Origin: Rhodobiaceae bacterium UBA7804
GTDB lineage: Bacteria > Pseudomonadota > Alphaproteobacteria > Parvibaculales > Parvibaculaceae
DNA: 64,000 nucleotides
Assembly (NCBI GenBank): GCA_002480495.1
Contig: DLCG01000017.1
Coordinates: 62,473-126,472, forward strand
Reading direction: 5' to 3'
In this document: one piece after another, positions 15,141 through 24,274 of the stretch
Layout: every line of letters starts with the position of its first letter
Position numbering within the stretch: position 1 is the stretch's first letter
Made by a program: the position numbers and the translations under genes
The notes under the pieces: model-generated
The model's database searches: none
What the model saw: the letters and a program-made list of their open reading frames with translations, nothing else
Told to the model about the DNA's origin: nothing

Positions 15141-15486
15141 GACATCTCACTCCTTTTCCGCCATATTCCGGCGCGCTTACTGACAAAATTGAAGGCAGCG
15201 TGAAGCGGCCCGGGTAAGCGTCATGCGGTCAAGATTGACGCAGCGGCGGCGGGGGCTTAAGCCCTTTCTCTCGTGGCGTTTGGCCCATGCCGAAGCCTTT
15301 CAAGGAAGGCGTGGATGGCCGGGCCTGACCTGGCCATGGCGGCGAACTGAGAGGCCGTGCCGGAGCCCCGCCCAAGCCGCTTGCGGCGAGGTGGATTGGG
15401 TCCCGGCAACAAGTGCCGGGATGACACTGAATTCTAGAGACAAGCCTGAGTTTCAATAACGAAAGCCGACCCAAAGGAGCGCGCCC
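15141..15486. other. intergenic region upstream of the RT leader
   Basis: 346 bases without a gene between the RNA 5' end and the acyl-CoA dehydrogenase gene. It presumably holds the promoters of both. A copy of the GTCATCCCGG repeat family lies at 15397-15426 (listed separately). The base composition changes from AT-rich to GC-rich near 15190, a plausible boundary of the RT insertion. Confidence 0.5.
15397..15426. repeat. REP-like palindrome (TGGGTCCCGGC ... GCCGGGATGACAC)
   Basis: CCCGGC and GCCGGG arms flank AACAAGT. The outer bases TGGGT and ATGACA are the same as in the repeats at 17409-17551 and 19655-19682, so this is one dispersed intergenic family. Confidence 0.75.
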
Positions 15487-17337
15487 ATGCCGAGCTACAA
15501 GGCCCCCGTGGAAGACTTCATGTTCCTGTTCCACGAGCTTCTCGAAATCGACAAGCGCAGCGAGGTGCCGGGCTTCGGCGAGCTGACGCCGGACATGACG
15601 CAGGCGATCCTCGAAGGCGGCGCGAAATTCTGCGAGGAAGTGCTGCAGCCCCTGAACCAGGTGGGCGACGAGCATGGCTGCGTGCTGGAAAACGGCGTCG
15701 TGCGCACGCCGCCCGGCTTCAAGGAAGCCTTCCAGAAATATTGCGAGGACGGCTGGAACCGCCTCGGCGCGCCCGTGGAAGCGGGCGGCGCGGGGCTGCC
15801 CTCCGTCATCACCTTCGCCTTCACGGAAATGGGCATGTCGGCGAACCAGGCCTTCTCCATGTATCCGGGGCTGACGACGGCCGCCTATTCCGCGCTCTGG
15901 GCCACGGGCGAACCCTGGATGAAGGAACACGTCGCGAAGAAGATGATCTCCGGCGAATGGACCGGCACCATGTGCCTGACCGAGCCCCACTGCGGCACGG
16001 ACCTGAAGCTGATGAAGACCAAGGCCGTTCCGCAGGAAGACGGCACCTACCGCATCACCGGCACCAAGATCTTCATCTCGGGCGGCGATCACGACATGAC
16101 GGACAACATCATCCACATGGTGATCGCGAAGGTGCCGGACGAGGACGGCAAGCTCGCCAACGATCTCTCGACGGTCAACTTCTTCATGGTGCCGAAGATG
16201 CTGGTCGACAAGGAGACCGGCGAGATCACGGGCCGCAACGGCGTTTCCTGCGGCTCCATCGAAAAGAAGATGGGCATCAAGGGGAACGCGACCGCCGTGC
16301 TGAACTTCGACGACGCGGTGGCCTATCGCCTCGGCGGACGCCCGCCGGAGAAGAAGACGGAAACGGGCGAAGTGAAGAAGTCGAAGTCGGCGGGCATGGC
16401 CGGCATGTTCGGCATGATGAACGGCGCGCGCATGGGCGTGGGCATTCAGGGCATCGCGATCGGCGAAGTGGCCTATCAGAACGGCGTCGCCTACGCGAAT
16501 GAGCGCCTTGCGGGCCGCTCGCTCACGGGCGCGAAGAACCCGGACGGCCCCGCGGACCCGATCATGGTGTTCCCGGATGTGCGCCGCCTGCTGATCTCGT
16601 CGCGCTCGTTCGTGGAGGGCGCGCGCGCGCTCGCCATGTATGTCTCGATGCTCTTCTCGCTGCAGATCTTCGGCAAGGACGAGAAGGAACGCGAGGAGGC
16701 GGCCGATCTCGCGCAGCTCATGACGCCGATCATCAAGGCCTTCTTCACGGACAAGGGCTTCCAGGCGGCGAACGACTCGATGCAGGTCTTCGGCGGGCAT
16801 GGCTATGTGCGCGACCACGGCATGGAGCAGTTCGTGCGCGATGCGCGCATCAACCAGGTCTATGAAGGCGCCAACGGCATTCAGGCGCTCGACCTCGTGG
16901 GCCGCAAGATGACGGCGAAGGGCGGCCGCGCGACCATGACCTTCTTCGCGAAGGTGGAAGAGTTCATCAAGGCGAACGAGAACGACGCCGAGATGAAGCC
17001 CTATATCGAGCCCCTGAAGGCGGGTTACAAGCGGCTCGGCGAAGCGGCCGGCTGGCTGATGGAGAACGCGCCGAAGAACTACGACAATGCGGGCGCGGCC
17101 TCCTACGACATGCTGAACATCTTCGGCACGGTGGCCATCGGCTGGATGTGGGCGCAGATGGCGAAGGTGTCGCTCGCCAAGATCAAGAGCGGCGAAGGCA
17201 ACCAGGACTTCTACAAGCGCAAGCTGACGCTGGCGCGCTACTGGATGGAACGCGAAATTCCGATGACGGCGGGCTGGCTCGACCGCGCGAAGATGGGCGC
17301 GGAAGGCTATATGGAGCTCGACGCGGCGGCCTTCTGA
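15487..17337 (+). CDS. acyl-CoA dehydrogenase (long, C-terminal-extended type)
   Basis: 616 residues, the length of bacterial enzymes with the extra C-terminal helical domain used in fatty-acid beta-oxidation. FAD/substrate motifs: MCLTEPHCGTDLKLMKTKA and ITGTKIFISGGDHD. The catalytic glutamate is E460 in YEGANGIQALDL, preceded by FGGHGYVRDHGMEQFVRDARI. The soluble flavoprotein passes electrons to ETF. The ATG follows AAAGGAG. It is monocistronic with its own terminator. Confidence 0.95.
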   Translation: MPSYKAPVEDFMFLFHELLEIDKRSEVPGFGELTPDMTQAILEGGAKFCEEVLQPLNQVGDEHGCVLENGVVRTPPGFKEAFQKYCEDGWNRLGAPVEAGGAGLPSVITFAFTEMGMSANQAFSMYPGLTTAAYSALWATGEPWMKEHVAKKMISGEWTGTMCLTEPHCGTDLKLMKTKAVPQEDGTYRITGTKIFISGGDHDMTDNIIHMVIAKVPDEDGKLANDLSTVNFFMVPKMLVDKETGEITGRNGVSCGSIEKKMGIKGNATAVLNFDDAVAYRLGGRPPEKKTETGEVKKSKSAGMAGMFGMMNGARMGVGIQGIAIGEVAYQNGVAYANERLAGRSLTGAKNPDGPADPIMVFPDVRRLLISSRSFVEGARALAMYVSMLFSLQIFGKDEKEREEAADLAQLMTPIIKAFFTDKGFQAANDSMQVFGGHGYVRDHGMEQFVRDARINQVYEGANGIQALDLVGRKMTAKGGRATMTFFAKVEEFIKANENDAEMKPYIEPLKAGYKRLGEAAGWLMENAPKNYDNAGAASYDMLNIFGTVAIGWMWAQMAKVSLAKIKSGEGNQDFYKRKLTLARYWMEREIPMTAGWLDRAKMGAEGYMELDAAAF

Positions 17338-17360
17338 GGGCTTCGCATACCGGATGCAGG

Positions 17361-17389
17361 AAGGGCGCTTCGCAGGAGGCGCCCTTTTT
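17361..17389 (+). terminator. Rho-independent terminator after acyl-CoA dehydrogenase
   Basis: AAGGGCGC (17361-17368) pairs with GCGCCCTT (17379-17386), followed by a T-rich tract, 23 bases after the stop codon. Confidence 0.88.
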
Positions 17390-17408
17390 GTTTCTTCTTT
17401 TTTACATA

Positions 17409-17551
17409 TGTCATCCCGGCGAAAGCCGGGACCCACTCGCAGATCAGTTTGCCACAGCAAGAGATGTGATCGGAGAACCAGCAGCAGCCTCCGGCGCAAG
17501 AGCCGCTCTTGCTGAGGGAACCAATGGGTCCCGGCTTTCGCCGGGATGACA
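17409..17551. repeat. 143-bp element with 27-bp terminal inverted repeats
   Basis: Bases 17409-17435 and 17525-17551 are perfect inverted copies (27 bp), each itself containing CCCGGC-GAAA-GCCGGG. A nested pair, AGCAAGAG and CTCTTGCT, lies within. It carries no coding sequence. Related palindromes occur at 15397 and 19655. It resembles a BIME/MITE-like paired REP element. With the flanks it fills the 361-base gap between the dehydrogenase and SDR genes. Confidence 0.85.
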
Positions 17552-17698
17552 CTTCTATTTTTGGCGACGCCGGGGTGGCATTATTGTTTTGGAGATCCGA
17601 GACACGCGAGCCGAAAGACCGCAGCACGAATTTGCCCATTTCCCCTGCGTCGGATAGCTTCCCGGCCATCGAAATCGATCCTTCAAGGGGAAAGCCAC

Positions 17699-18466
17699 AT
17701 GAAAAATCTCTTCAGCGTCGAGGGCAAGACCGTCCTCATCACCGGCGGCTCGCGCGGCATCGGCGAGATGATCGCGACGGGCTTCGTGGAAAACGGCGCG
17801 AAGGTCTATATCACCGCCCGCAAGGCGCAGGCCTGCAACGAGCTGGCGGAAGAACTTTCGAAGAAGGGAACCTGCATCTCGCTGCCCTTCGACCTCGGCA
17901 CGAGCGAGGGCATTGCGGGGATCACCGCCGAACTCGAAAAGCGCGAGCCGAAGCTCGACGTGCTCATCAACAATGCGGGCGCGGCCTGGGGCGAGCCTAT
18001 CGACGAATATTCCGAGAGCGGCTGGGACAAGGTGATGAACATCAACCTGAAGGGCGTGTTCTTCCTGACGCAGAAGATGCTGCCGCTGCTGCGGAAATCC
18101 GCCAGCGCGGAGAACCCGGCGCGCGTGATCAACACGGCGAGCGTGAACGGCATCGAGCCGCCGGATCTCGAGACCTATGCCTATTCCTCGTCGAAGGCGG
18201 GCGTCATCATGCTGACGCGGCATCTGGCGAAGCGCCTCGCGCGCGAACACATCCTGGTGAACGCCATCGCGCCCGGACCCTTCCCGAGCCAGATGATGAA
18301 GGCGACGCTCGAGACCTTCGGCGACGCGATCAAGGCGGGGAACCCGCTTGGCCGCATCGGCACGCCGGAAGACGCGGCGGGCGTCGCGATCTTCCTTGCG
18401 TCCCGCGCGAGCGCCTATACGACCGGCGCGACCATCCCGGTCGATGGCGGCTCGGCGGAGGTCTGA
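17699..18466 (+). CDS. SDR-family oxidoreductase (RhlG-like 3-oxoacyl reductase)
   Basis: 255 residues. Cofactor motif TGGSRGIG, NNAGAAWG, catalytic serine in INTASVNG and tyrosine-lysine YSSSKAG. The close fit to RhlG-type 3-oxoacyl-ACP/CoA reductases is a family impression; the substrate is unknown. The start at 17699 follows AAGGGGAAAG. It may act with the neighbouring acyl-CoA dehydrogenase, but the two are separated by a terminator and a repeat. Confidence 0.9.
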   Translation: MKNLFSVEGKTVLITGGSRGIGEMIATGFVENGAKVYITARKAQACNELAEELSKKGTCISLPFDLGTSEGIAGITAELEKREPKLDVLINNAGAAWGEPIDEYSESGWDKVMNINLKGVFFLTQKMLPLLRKSASAENPARVINTASVNGIEPPDLETYAYSSSKAGVIMLTRHLAKRLAREHILVNAIAPGPFPSQMMKATLETFGDAIKAGNPLGRIGTPEDAAGVAIFLASRASAYTTGATIPVDGGSAEV

Positions 18467-18473
18467 GACCCGT

Positions 18474-19538
18474 TCACTTTCCAAAGCGAGCGAAATAACC
18501 GCGCGCCTTCGTCCACCAGCGACGGAGGCGCGTTTCTTTTTCGGGCCGCTCGAAGACCGGCGCCTCGGCATCGGGCGCGAGGGCGGTGGCGGGCGAAACC
18601 TCGATGGCGGGTTCGGCGAAACGGGGCTCGGGCGCGGGCGGGCGCTTCACACCCGTGGCGCGTTCCGCCGCCGCAACGATCGCATCCGCGATGGCGGGCA
18701 CGAGCGCGAGCGGCATGTCATGCCCCATGCCCTGCACGACGCGCATCTCGGCGCCTGGAATATTGGCCGCGGTGTCGAGCCCCGCGGCGACGGGCACGAG
18801 CGGATCGTCCTCGCCATGGAGAACGACCGCGGGCACCGCAATCCGGCGCAACCGCGCGCGGCGGTCGCCATCCGCCATGACGGCCGCCATCTGCCGGACC
18901 ACGCCCGCCGGGTAATAGGCGCGCGCCGCATCGCGCGTCACCCATTGTTCGAGCGTCTCGCGATCCGTCGGAAAGCCGGGGGAGCCCAGTATTTCGTAGG
19001 TCTTCACGCCGCGCGCGACGATGGCGCTCCTGTCATGCGCGGGCGGCGCGGGCGAGAGGAAGAGCGAATAGACGCGGGGTTTCGCCGGCGGCAGCAGCGG
19101 ATTGCCCGAACTCGACATGATCGAAGTGAGCGAGAGCACGCGCTCCGGGAAGTCGAAGGCGACATGCTGCGCGATCATGCCGCCCATCGAGGCACCGGCG
19201 ATATGCGCACGCTTTATGCCGAGCGCATCGAGAAGGCCCACGGCATCCGCCGCCATGTCGGAAAGCGTGTAGGGAACGAGCGCGGACTTGCCCTGCATGA
19301 GGGAGAAGAGCGCGTCGGGCCAATCGGCCGTGCGGCGCTCCATCCGCGTGGAAAGGCCGACATCGCGATTGTCGAAACGGATGACGCGATAGCCGCGCGT
19401 CACGAGCTCGTCGCAGAGTTCGCGCGGCCACTGGGTGAGTTGCGCCCCGAGCCCCATGATCAGGAGGATCGTCTCGTCCTCGCCGGAGCCGAAGCTCTCA
19501 TATTCGATCTCGATTCCGTTGGCTTGCGCCTTTGGCAT
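18474..19538 (-). CDS. alpha/beta hydrolase (paralogue 1 of 3)
   Basis: Alpha/beta-hydrolase-fold enzyme of ~354 residues. Nucleophile elbow GASMGGM, family motif DNRDVGLS, and the late Asp/His region HGEDDPLVP and GMGHDMPL. A C-terminal proline/acid-rich extension of ~70 residues distinguishes it from its paralogues at 20679 and 21596. The start at 19538 (MPKAQANGIEIEYESFG) aligns with the paralogues; an ATG at 19601 would add 21 residues. Esterase or lactonase activity is likely; substrate unknown. Confidence 0.85.
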   Translation of the reverse strand: MPKAQANGIEIEYESFGSGEDETILLIMGLGAQLTQWPRELCDELVTRGYRVIRFDNRDVGLSTRMERRTADWPDALFSLMQGKSALVPYTLSDMAADAVGLLDALGIKRAHIAGASMGGMIAQHVAFDFPERVLSLTSIMSSSGNPLLPPAKPRVYSLFLSPAPPAHDRSAIVARGVKTYEILGSPGFPTDRETLEQWVTRDAARAYYPAGVVRQMAAVMADGDRRARLRRIAVPAVVLHGEDDPLVPVAAGLDTAANIPGAEMRVVQGMGHDMPLALVPAIADAIVAAAERATGVKRPPAPEPRFAEPAIEVSPATALAPDAEAPVFERPEKETRLRRWWTKARGYFARFGK

Positions 19539-19654
19539 GCGCCGAACGCTCCGTTGCCGCGCATCCTCCCTGACAGGAGTATGGGGATTCGTGGAGCTCA
19601 TGCCTAGAGCCGACACACGCCGCAATGCGGTAACGGGACAGAAGAAAGAAGAAG

Positions 19655-19682
19655 TGTCATCCCGGCTTTCGCCGGGATGACA
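19655..19682. repeat. 28-bp REP-like palindrome
   Basis: TGTCATCCCGGC, loop TTTC, GCCGGGATGACA: a perfect 12-bp stem. It shares its arms with the repeats at 17409 and 17525. On the minus strand it is followed by a T-rich tract, so it could also terminate the DJ-1/PfpI transcript. Confidence 0.85.
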
Positions 19683-19758
19683 TTTTCTATTTGAAGAAGC
19701 GCTACACGCACAAATGGCCCGGCACTATGTGCCGGACCATGAGATATGCGTGATGGGC

Positions 19759-20475
19759 CTACTCCGCCGCCTTCTGCTTCAGCGCATGAAGCGCCATCAG
19801 CATCCCATGTGCGACGCCTTCGGCGGAAGCCGGGTTCTGGCCCGTGACGAGGCGGCCCTCGCGGCAGACATACCGCTCGAAGGGCTTGCCGCCTTCGAAG
19901 CGCGCGCCGAGACCGCGCAGTTCCGTCTCGAGCAGGAAAGGCACGACCTTGTCCTTTCCGGCCTTCCTTTCTTCCTCGTCGGTGAAGGAATTGACGAGCC
20001 TGTCCTTCACGAAGGGCGAACCGTCGGACAGGCGCACGCCGACGAGACCGGCGGGCCCATGGCAGACGGCGCCGATCACACCGCCCTTTTCATAGACTTC
20101 CCCGATCAGGCGAATGAGCGCGTCGTTCTCCGGCATGTCCCACATGCAGCCATGACCGCCGGGTAGATAGACCGCGTCGAAATCCTTGGCGTTGAGTTCG
20201 GCGACGGGCTTCGTGTTGTTGAGCGCCTTCACCGCCGCCGCGTCGTCGAGGAAACGGCGGACGGAGGCCGCGCGCTTCTCCTTGTCGTCCGGCAGGCTGC
20301 CGGGATCGGCGGGCGGCTCGCCGCCCTGGATGGAGCCGAGCGTCACCTCCGCCCCGTCGTCGAGAAATTCGTACCAGGGCGTCGTCATCTCCTCATAGTG
20401 GAAACCCGTCTTCTCGCCGGTGTCGCCAAGTTCCCCGTGGGAGGTGAGGACGATTGCTATGCGTGATTTCGCCAT
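19759..20475 (-). CDS. DJ-1/PfpI (Hsp31-like glyoxalase III) family protein
   Basis: 238 residues with the class-I-glutamine-amidotransferase-like fold. The nucleophile is the cysteine in GAVCHGPAGL, preceded by YLPGGHGCMWDMPEN. Length and motifs fit the Hsp31 branch, which detoxifies methylglyoxal or acts as a deglycase or chaperone in stress. The start has a clear ribosome site (AAGGAAGGAGAG). It sits between two paralogous hydrolases. Confidence 0.87.
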   Translation of the reverse strand: MAKSRIAIVLTSHGELGDTGEKTGFHYEEMTTPWYEFLDDGAEVTLGSIQGGEPPADPGSLPDDKEKRAASVRRFLDDAAAVKALNNTKPVAELNAKDFDAVYLPGGHGCMWDMPENDALIRLIGEVYEKGGVIGAVCHGPAGLVGVRLSDGSPFVKDRLVNSFTDEEERKAGKDKVVPFLLETELRGLGARFEGGKPFERYVCREGRLVTGQNPASAEGVAHGMLMALHALKQKAAE

Positions 20476-20678
20476 TTTCGCTCTCCTTCCTTGTCAGTTC
20501 GGAAAGCGTCTCGCGGCTCTCCGCGAAACGCGGCGCCCCTTCTCTCCTTGAGATAGGTCTAACGAGGTGGAGATAAACCCGTTCCACGCGCAACGACGCA
20601 GTTTCGCATAATGCGGGGAACCGCAAAGCCCGCGAGCCACCCTCCCCTCGGGGAGGGTGAGAAGAACTGCTGTGACGC

Positions 20679-21590
20679 TTACTCCGCCGCCGCCTTTTGC
20701 TCCGCCGCACGGGCATGTGTCGCGATGAGATCGACATATTGCGGGCAGAGTTCGACCGGCAGGTCGTGGCCCATGCCTTCGATCACGACATGCTTCGCGC
20801 CGGGCACGGACTTCGCCGTGTCCTCGCCGCCCGCGGGCGGCACGAGCGGATCCGAGTCCCCGTGAATGACGAGGAAGGGCAGACGCACCTGCCTCAACTC
20901 TTCAACGCGCGACCCGTCGCCGATGATCGCCGCATATTGGCGCACGCCGCCTTCGGGATAGTACATGTGATCGAACTCGCGGGCGCAGCGCTCGTAAAGC
21001 GCCTCGTCCGACATGGGATAGGCCGGGCTCTGATAGACGCGGCGGCCCTTCATGCGATGACGGATGACGGCTTCGCGCTCTTCCGATTCCGGCTGCGCCT
21101 GCAGCGCCTTCATCGCCTCCTCGCTCGCCCTTGGCAGATCGGGGTTTCCGGTCGAGGACATGATGGAGGTGACGGAGAGAAGACGCTCCGGAAAATGGAT
21201 CGCCATGCGCTGCACGATCATGCCACCCATGGAAATGCCCATGACATGGGCCTTCGAAATGCCGAGCGCATCCAAGAGGCCGATCCCGTCCGCCGCCATG
21301 TCGGCAAGTGTATAGGGCATCTCCGGCTCGCGCCCCTCGCGGACGGCCGCCGCGACATCCGGCATCTTGGGGAGGCCCGAAAGCTTCTCCGACTTGCCGA
21401 CATCGCGATTGTCGTAGCGGATGACGCGGAAACCCTTTTCGCGAAGGCCCTCCATCAGCTCTTCCGGCCAGCTCATCATGGTGGAGGTATAGCCGTTGAC
21501 GAAGAGGATGGGCGTGGCATCCGCCGGTCCGCGATCCTCGTAATTGATGGCGATACCGTTCGCCTTCACCGTCTTCATGTTCACGGTCAT
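20679..21590 (-). CDS. alpha/beta hydrolase (paralogue 2 of 3)
   Basis: 303 residues: GISMGGM elbow, YDNRDVGKSE, HGDSDPLVP and GMGHDLPVEL. The ATG at 21590 lies 5 bases after the stop of paralogue 3, so the two are probably translationally coupled. The continuous frame beyond 21590 is the shadow of that upstream gene. Function as in paralogue 1. Confidence 0.87.
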   Translation of the reverse strand: MTVNMKTVKANGIAINYEDRGPADATPILFVNGYTSTMMSWPEELMEGLREKGFRVIRYDNRDVGKSEKLSGLPKMPDVAAAVREGREPEMPYTLADMAADGIGLLDALGISKAHVMGISMGGMIVQRMAIHFPERLLSVTSIMSSTGNPDLPRASEEAMKALQAQPESEEREAVIRHRMKGRRVYQSPAYPMSDEALYERCAREFDHMYYPEGGVRQYAAIIGDGSRVEELRQVRLPFLVIHGDSDPLVPPAGGEDTAKSVPGAKHVVIEGMGHDLPVELCPQYVDLIATHARAAEQKAAAE

Positions 21591-21595
21591 GGGGC

Positions 21596-22501
21596 TCACT
21601 CCGCCGCCTGCGCCTTGGCCGCCCGCTTCGCCGCCGCCTCGATGGCGTCGGCGAAGGTGTCGACCAGCGCGAGCGGGAAGTCGTGGCCCATGCCCGGCAC
21701 TTCGCGAAGCTCCGCACCCGGAATGCTCTTCGCCGTGTCGCGCCCGCCCTCGACGGGAACGAGCGGATCGTCCACGCCATGCAGCACGACCGCCGGTACC
21801 TTGATGTTCTTCAATTTCTCGCGGCGATCGCCATTGGCGACGATGGCGGCCATCTGGCGCGCCGTGCCGACCGGATAGAGCGAGCGGTTCACATCGCGCG
21901 TCACCCATTGGCGCAACGTCTCGTCGTCGGTCCTGTAGCCGGGGCTGCCGATCGTGTTCCAGGCGAGAATGCCGCGCTCGATGGCTGCGGGAATATCGCC
22001 TTCCGGCGCGGGCGTCATCAGCACGGCCATGGCCTCTGGCTTGCCCTGCGGCACTTCCGGATTGCCGGTGGTCGACATGATGGAGGTGAGAGAGAGCGTG
22101 CGCTCGGGATGGTTCGCGGCAACGAGCTGCGCGATCATGCCGCCCATGGAGGCGCCCGCGATATGCGCCTGTTTGACGCCCAGCGCATCGAGAAGACCGA
22201 CAGCATCCGCCGCCATGTCGTCCAGCGAATAAGGCGACTGCGCGGGCTGGCCCGCCATGAGCGCACCGAAAATCGCCGCCATATCCGGCATGCCGTGCTC
22301 GTCGAACTTGTGCGAAAGGCCGACATCGCGATTGTCGTAGCGAATGACGCGGTAGCCGCGCTTCACGAGCTCGTCGCAGAGTTCGGTGGGCCACATGGTG
22401 AGCTGCGCGCCGAGACCCATGATGAGCAGGATCGTCTCGCGATCCTGCGGGCCGAAGCTTTCATATTCGAGCGTGATGCCGTTCGCCTTGACCTGCGGCA
22501 T
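21596..22501 (-). CDS. alpha/beta hydrolase (paralogue 3 of 3)
   Basis: 301 residues: GASMGGM elbow, YDNRDVGLSHK, HGVDDPLVPVEGG and GMGHDFPLAL. It is closer to paralogue 1 than to paralogue 2 by eye (MPQVKANGITLEYESFG, ETILLIMGLGAQLT). The start at 22501 follows GGGGAGGA. First gene of the pair with paralogue 2. It is divergent from the HCCA-isomerase-like gene across a 160-base region that includes the hairpin GCGGTGC-GAGAA-GCACCGC at 22604. Confidence 0.88.
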   Translation of the reverse strand: MPQVKANGITLEYESFGPQDRETILLIMGLGAQLTMWPTELCDELVKRGYRVIRYDNRDVGLSHKFDEHGMPDMAAIFGALMAGQPAQSPYSLDDMAADAVGLLDALGVKQAHIAGASMGGMIAQLVAANHPERTLSLTSIMSTTGNPEVPQGKPEAMAVLMTPAPEGDIPAAIERGILAWNTIGSPGYRTDDETLRQWVTRDVNRSLYPVGTARQMAAIVANGDRREKLKNIKVPAVVLHGVDDPLVPVEGGRDTAKSIPGAELREVPGMGHDFPLALVDTFADAIEAAAKRAAKAQAAE

Positions 22502-22661
22502 GGATGGTCCTCCCCTGGTGGCTTTTGTTTCCGTTATTGGGAAAACTGTAGCAGCGCCCTTGCCGGAGGCGCACCCCAAACGGTAATAATGAAAAACATT
22601 AAAGCGGTGCGAGAAGCACCGCGCAAGGTCAGCGCGGCGACGCCGCAGGGGAGGACAGCCC

Positions 22662-23312
22662 ATGACGCTCGAATACGATCTCTTCTGGTCGTTCCGCTCG
22701 CCCTATTCCTATCTCGTGACGAAGCGTCTCCTCGAATTCGAGCGCGAGTTCGACGTGAAGGCGAATGTGCGGCCGGTCTATCCAATTGCGGTGCGCATTC
22801 CCGGCTTCTTCAAACAGGTGAACCCGATGTGGCCGCCCTACCTGCTGAAGGACACGGCGCGGATCGCCGAGATGGAAGGGCTGCCTTACGCCTGGCCCTC
22901 GCCCGATCCCATCGTGATGGACATGAAGACAGGCGAGGTGCCGGAGGAGCAGCCCTATATACGCAGGCTCACACGCGCGGGCGTGCTGGCGGCGGAAAAG
23001 GGCAAGGGCCTGCCCTTCCTCTACGAGATTTCGACCGTGATCTTCGGCGGCGTGAGGAAATGGAATGAGGGCGAGCATCTGCGCAACGCCGCGAAGCGCG
23101 CCGGGCTCGACATGGATGCGCTCGACGCCGAAGCCGGGCAGGAAAAGGACCGGCTCGAGGCCGTGATCGCTGAAAACGAGGCGGCGCAGAAAGCGGCGGG
23201 ACACTGGGGCGTGCCGCTGATGGTCTTCGAGGGCGAGCCCTTTTTCGGACAGGACCGTTTCAGCCATCTCAAATGGCGGCTGGAGCAGAAGGGGCTGAAG
23301 AAGCGCGGCTAG
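22662..23312 (+). CDS. 2-hydroxychromene-2-carboxylate isomerase / DsbA-like thioredoxin-fold protein
   Basis: 216 residues with the kappa-GST/HCCA-isomerase layout: DLFWSFRSPYSYL at the N-terminus, an inserted helical domain, and HWGVPLMVFEGEPFFGQDRF near the end. Such enzymes use glutathione in aromatic degradation. There is no CxxC, so it is not a disulfide oxidase. It ends 4 bases into the convergent LuxR gene. Confidence 0.85.
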   Translation: MTLEYDLFWSFRSPYSYLVTKRLLEFEREFDVKANVRPVYPIAVRIPGFFKQVNPMWPPYLLKDTARIAEMEGLPYAWPSPDPIVMDMKTGEVPEEQPYIRRLTRAGVLAAEKGKGLPFLYEISTVIFGGVRKWNEGEHLRNAAKRAGLDMDALDAEAGQEKDRLEAVIAENEAAQKAAGHWGVPLMVFEGEPFFGQDRFSHLKWRLEQKGLKKRG

Positions 23313-24118
23313 CGCGTCGCGACGAGCCCCAATTGCGCGGCGATGGCAACGGCGTGCGCCCGCGTCCGGGCGCCGAGCTTCGCCACCACATTGTCCATGT
23401 GATAGCGCACCGTCGTCGGCTTTATGCCGTTCCGCTCCGCGATCTCGGTCTCGCGGAAGCCCTGCGCGGCAAGCGCGAGGCAATCCCGCTCGCGCGGCGT
23501 GAGCGCGGCGCGGTCTTCCTCATGAGAGCCGCTCCGCTTCGCGAGCCTGTCCTGCAGGGCGGTGAAGGCATGACCCGCGAGCATGAGCTGCGGGCCCGCG
23601 AGAGCGGCGATCTCCTCCGCCTCCTCCAGCACCTGCGGCCCGGCGAAGCCGAGCATGGCGACGCGGGCAAGAGGGAGCCGCACGGGCACGACGAGAACGG
23701 CATTGAAGCCCTCGCCCCGCATCATTTCCGCCACTTCCTTCTGCTCGCCGCTATAGGGCCTGCGATGGCGGCGGTGATCGTCGTAAAGGCTGATCGCGAA
23801 GGGCATGTGCTCGAAGCGGCAGCGAATGTTGAGCGGCATGCGGAGCGCGACGCCGCCTTCGGAAAGCGCGGCGATAATGGCCGGAGACCAGCCCTGACGG
23901 CGCATGAAACCTTCGGCCGCCGCATCCTGCACCGGCGAGGCGGCATCGGGCGTCCAGATCATGCGCGGCATGGCGATGAGGGCGGCGAGGCCCGAAAGCG
24001 CCGCCTCCGCCGCGGCGAGGCCGCGCGCCTCATGGATTGCGAGGGCGGATGCCTGGAGCGCCGCGAGCTCGGCGCCGCCCGCCCCTTCCTTCGCTTTTTT
24101 CCCGCGCCTGACGGCCAT
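23309..24118 (-). CDS. LuxR-family regulator (autoinducer-domain-like solo)
   Basis: 269 residues. Residues ~30-190 resemble an autoinducer-binding-type domain (MIWTPDAAS, FAISLYDDHRRHRRPYS, NAVLVVPVRLPLARVAMLGF). The C-terminal helix-turn-helix is LTPRERDCLALAAQGFRETE with TTVRYHMDNVVAKLGARTRA. No luxI-type synthase is nearby, so it is an orphan or solo; the ligand is unknown. The start at 24118 was chosen because upstream sequence in the same frame lies opposite the glycerol-3-phosphate dehydrogenase gene. Confidence 0.83.
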   Translation of the reverse strand: MAVRRGKKAKEGAGGAELAALQASALAIHEARGLAAAEAALSGLAALIAMPRMIWTPDAASPVQDAAAEGFMRRQGWSPAIIAALSEGGVALRMPLNIRCRFEHMPFAISLYDDHRRHRRPYSGEQKEVAEMMRGEGFNAVLVVPVRLPLARVAMLGFAGPQVLEEAEEIAALAGPQLMLAGHAFTALQDRLAKRSGSHEEDRAALTPRERDCLALAAQGFRETEIAERNGIKPTTVRYHMDNVVAKLGARTRAHAVAIAAQLGLVATR

Positions 24119-24274
24119 TTCCGGACCCTGCAGTTTTCGAGGGGACGCGAGAGGTTTTATATCCGATATTGCAGGAAGAAGGCGAGCCTTCCGCCCCGGC
24201 CCCTGCTGGACCCTGAGGGACCGGGGAGCTAGCCTCGCCTTCCCTGTTCGAGGCCAATAACGGATTTCCCCAAG

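Noticed and set aside
15122..15143. TATTAT on the minus strand as -10 box of the RNA
   Set aside because: It overlaps the 5' arm of the closing stem, so the RNA would have to start before it.
13337..15190. group II intron or retron
   Set aside because: No maturase or endonuclease domain, no intron ends or domain V seen, and no msr/msd-type inverted repeats around a retron RT; the leader fits a DRT2 template better.
15229..17499. 756-residue frame on the minus strand
   Set aside because: It lies opposite the acyl-CoA dehydrogenase gene and is rich in Arg/His/Ala, a typical antisense shadow.
20679..22394. 571-residue continuous frame on the minus strand
   Set aside because: It joins the real hydrolase (20679-21590) to an out-of-frame reading of the neighbouring hydrolase; high GC leaves few stops.
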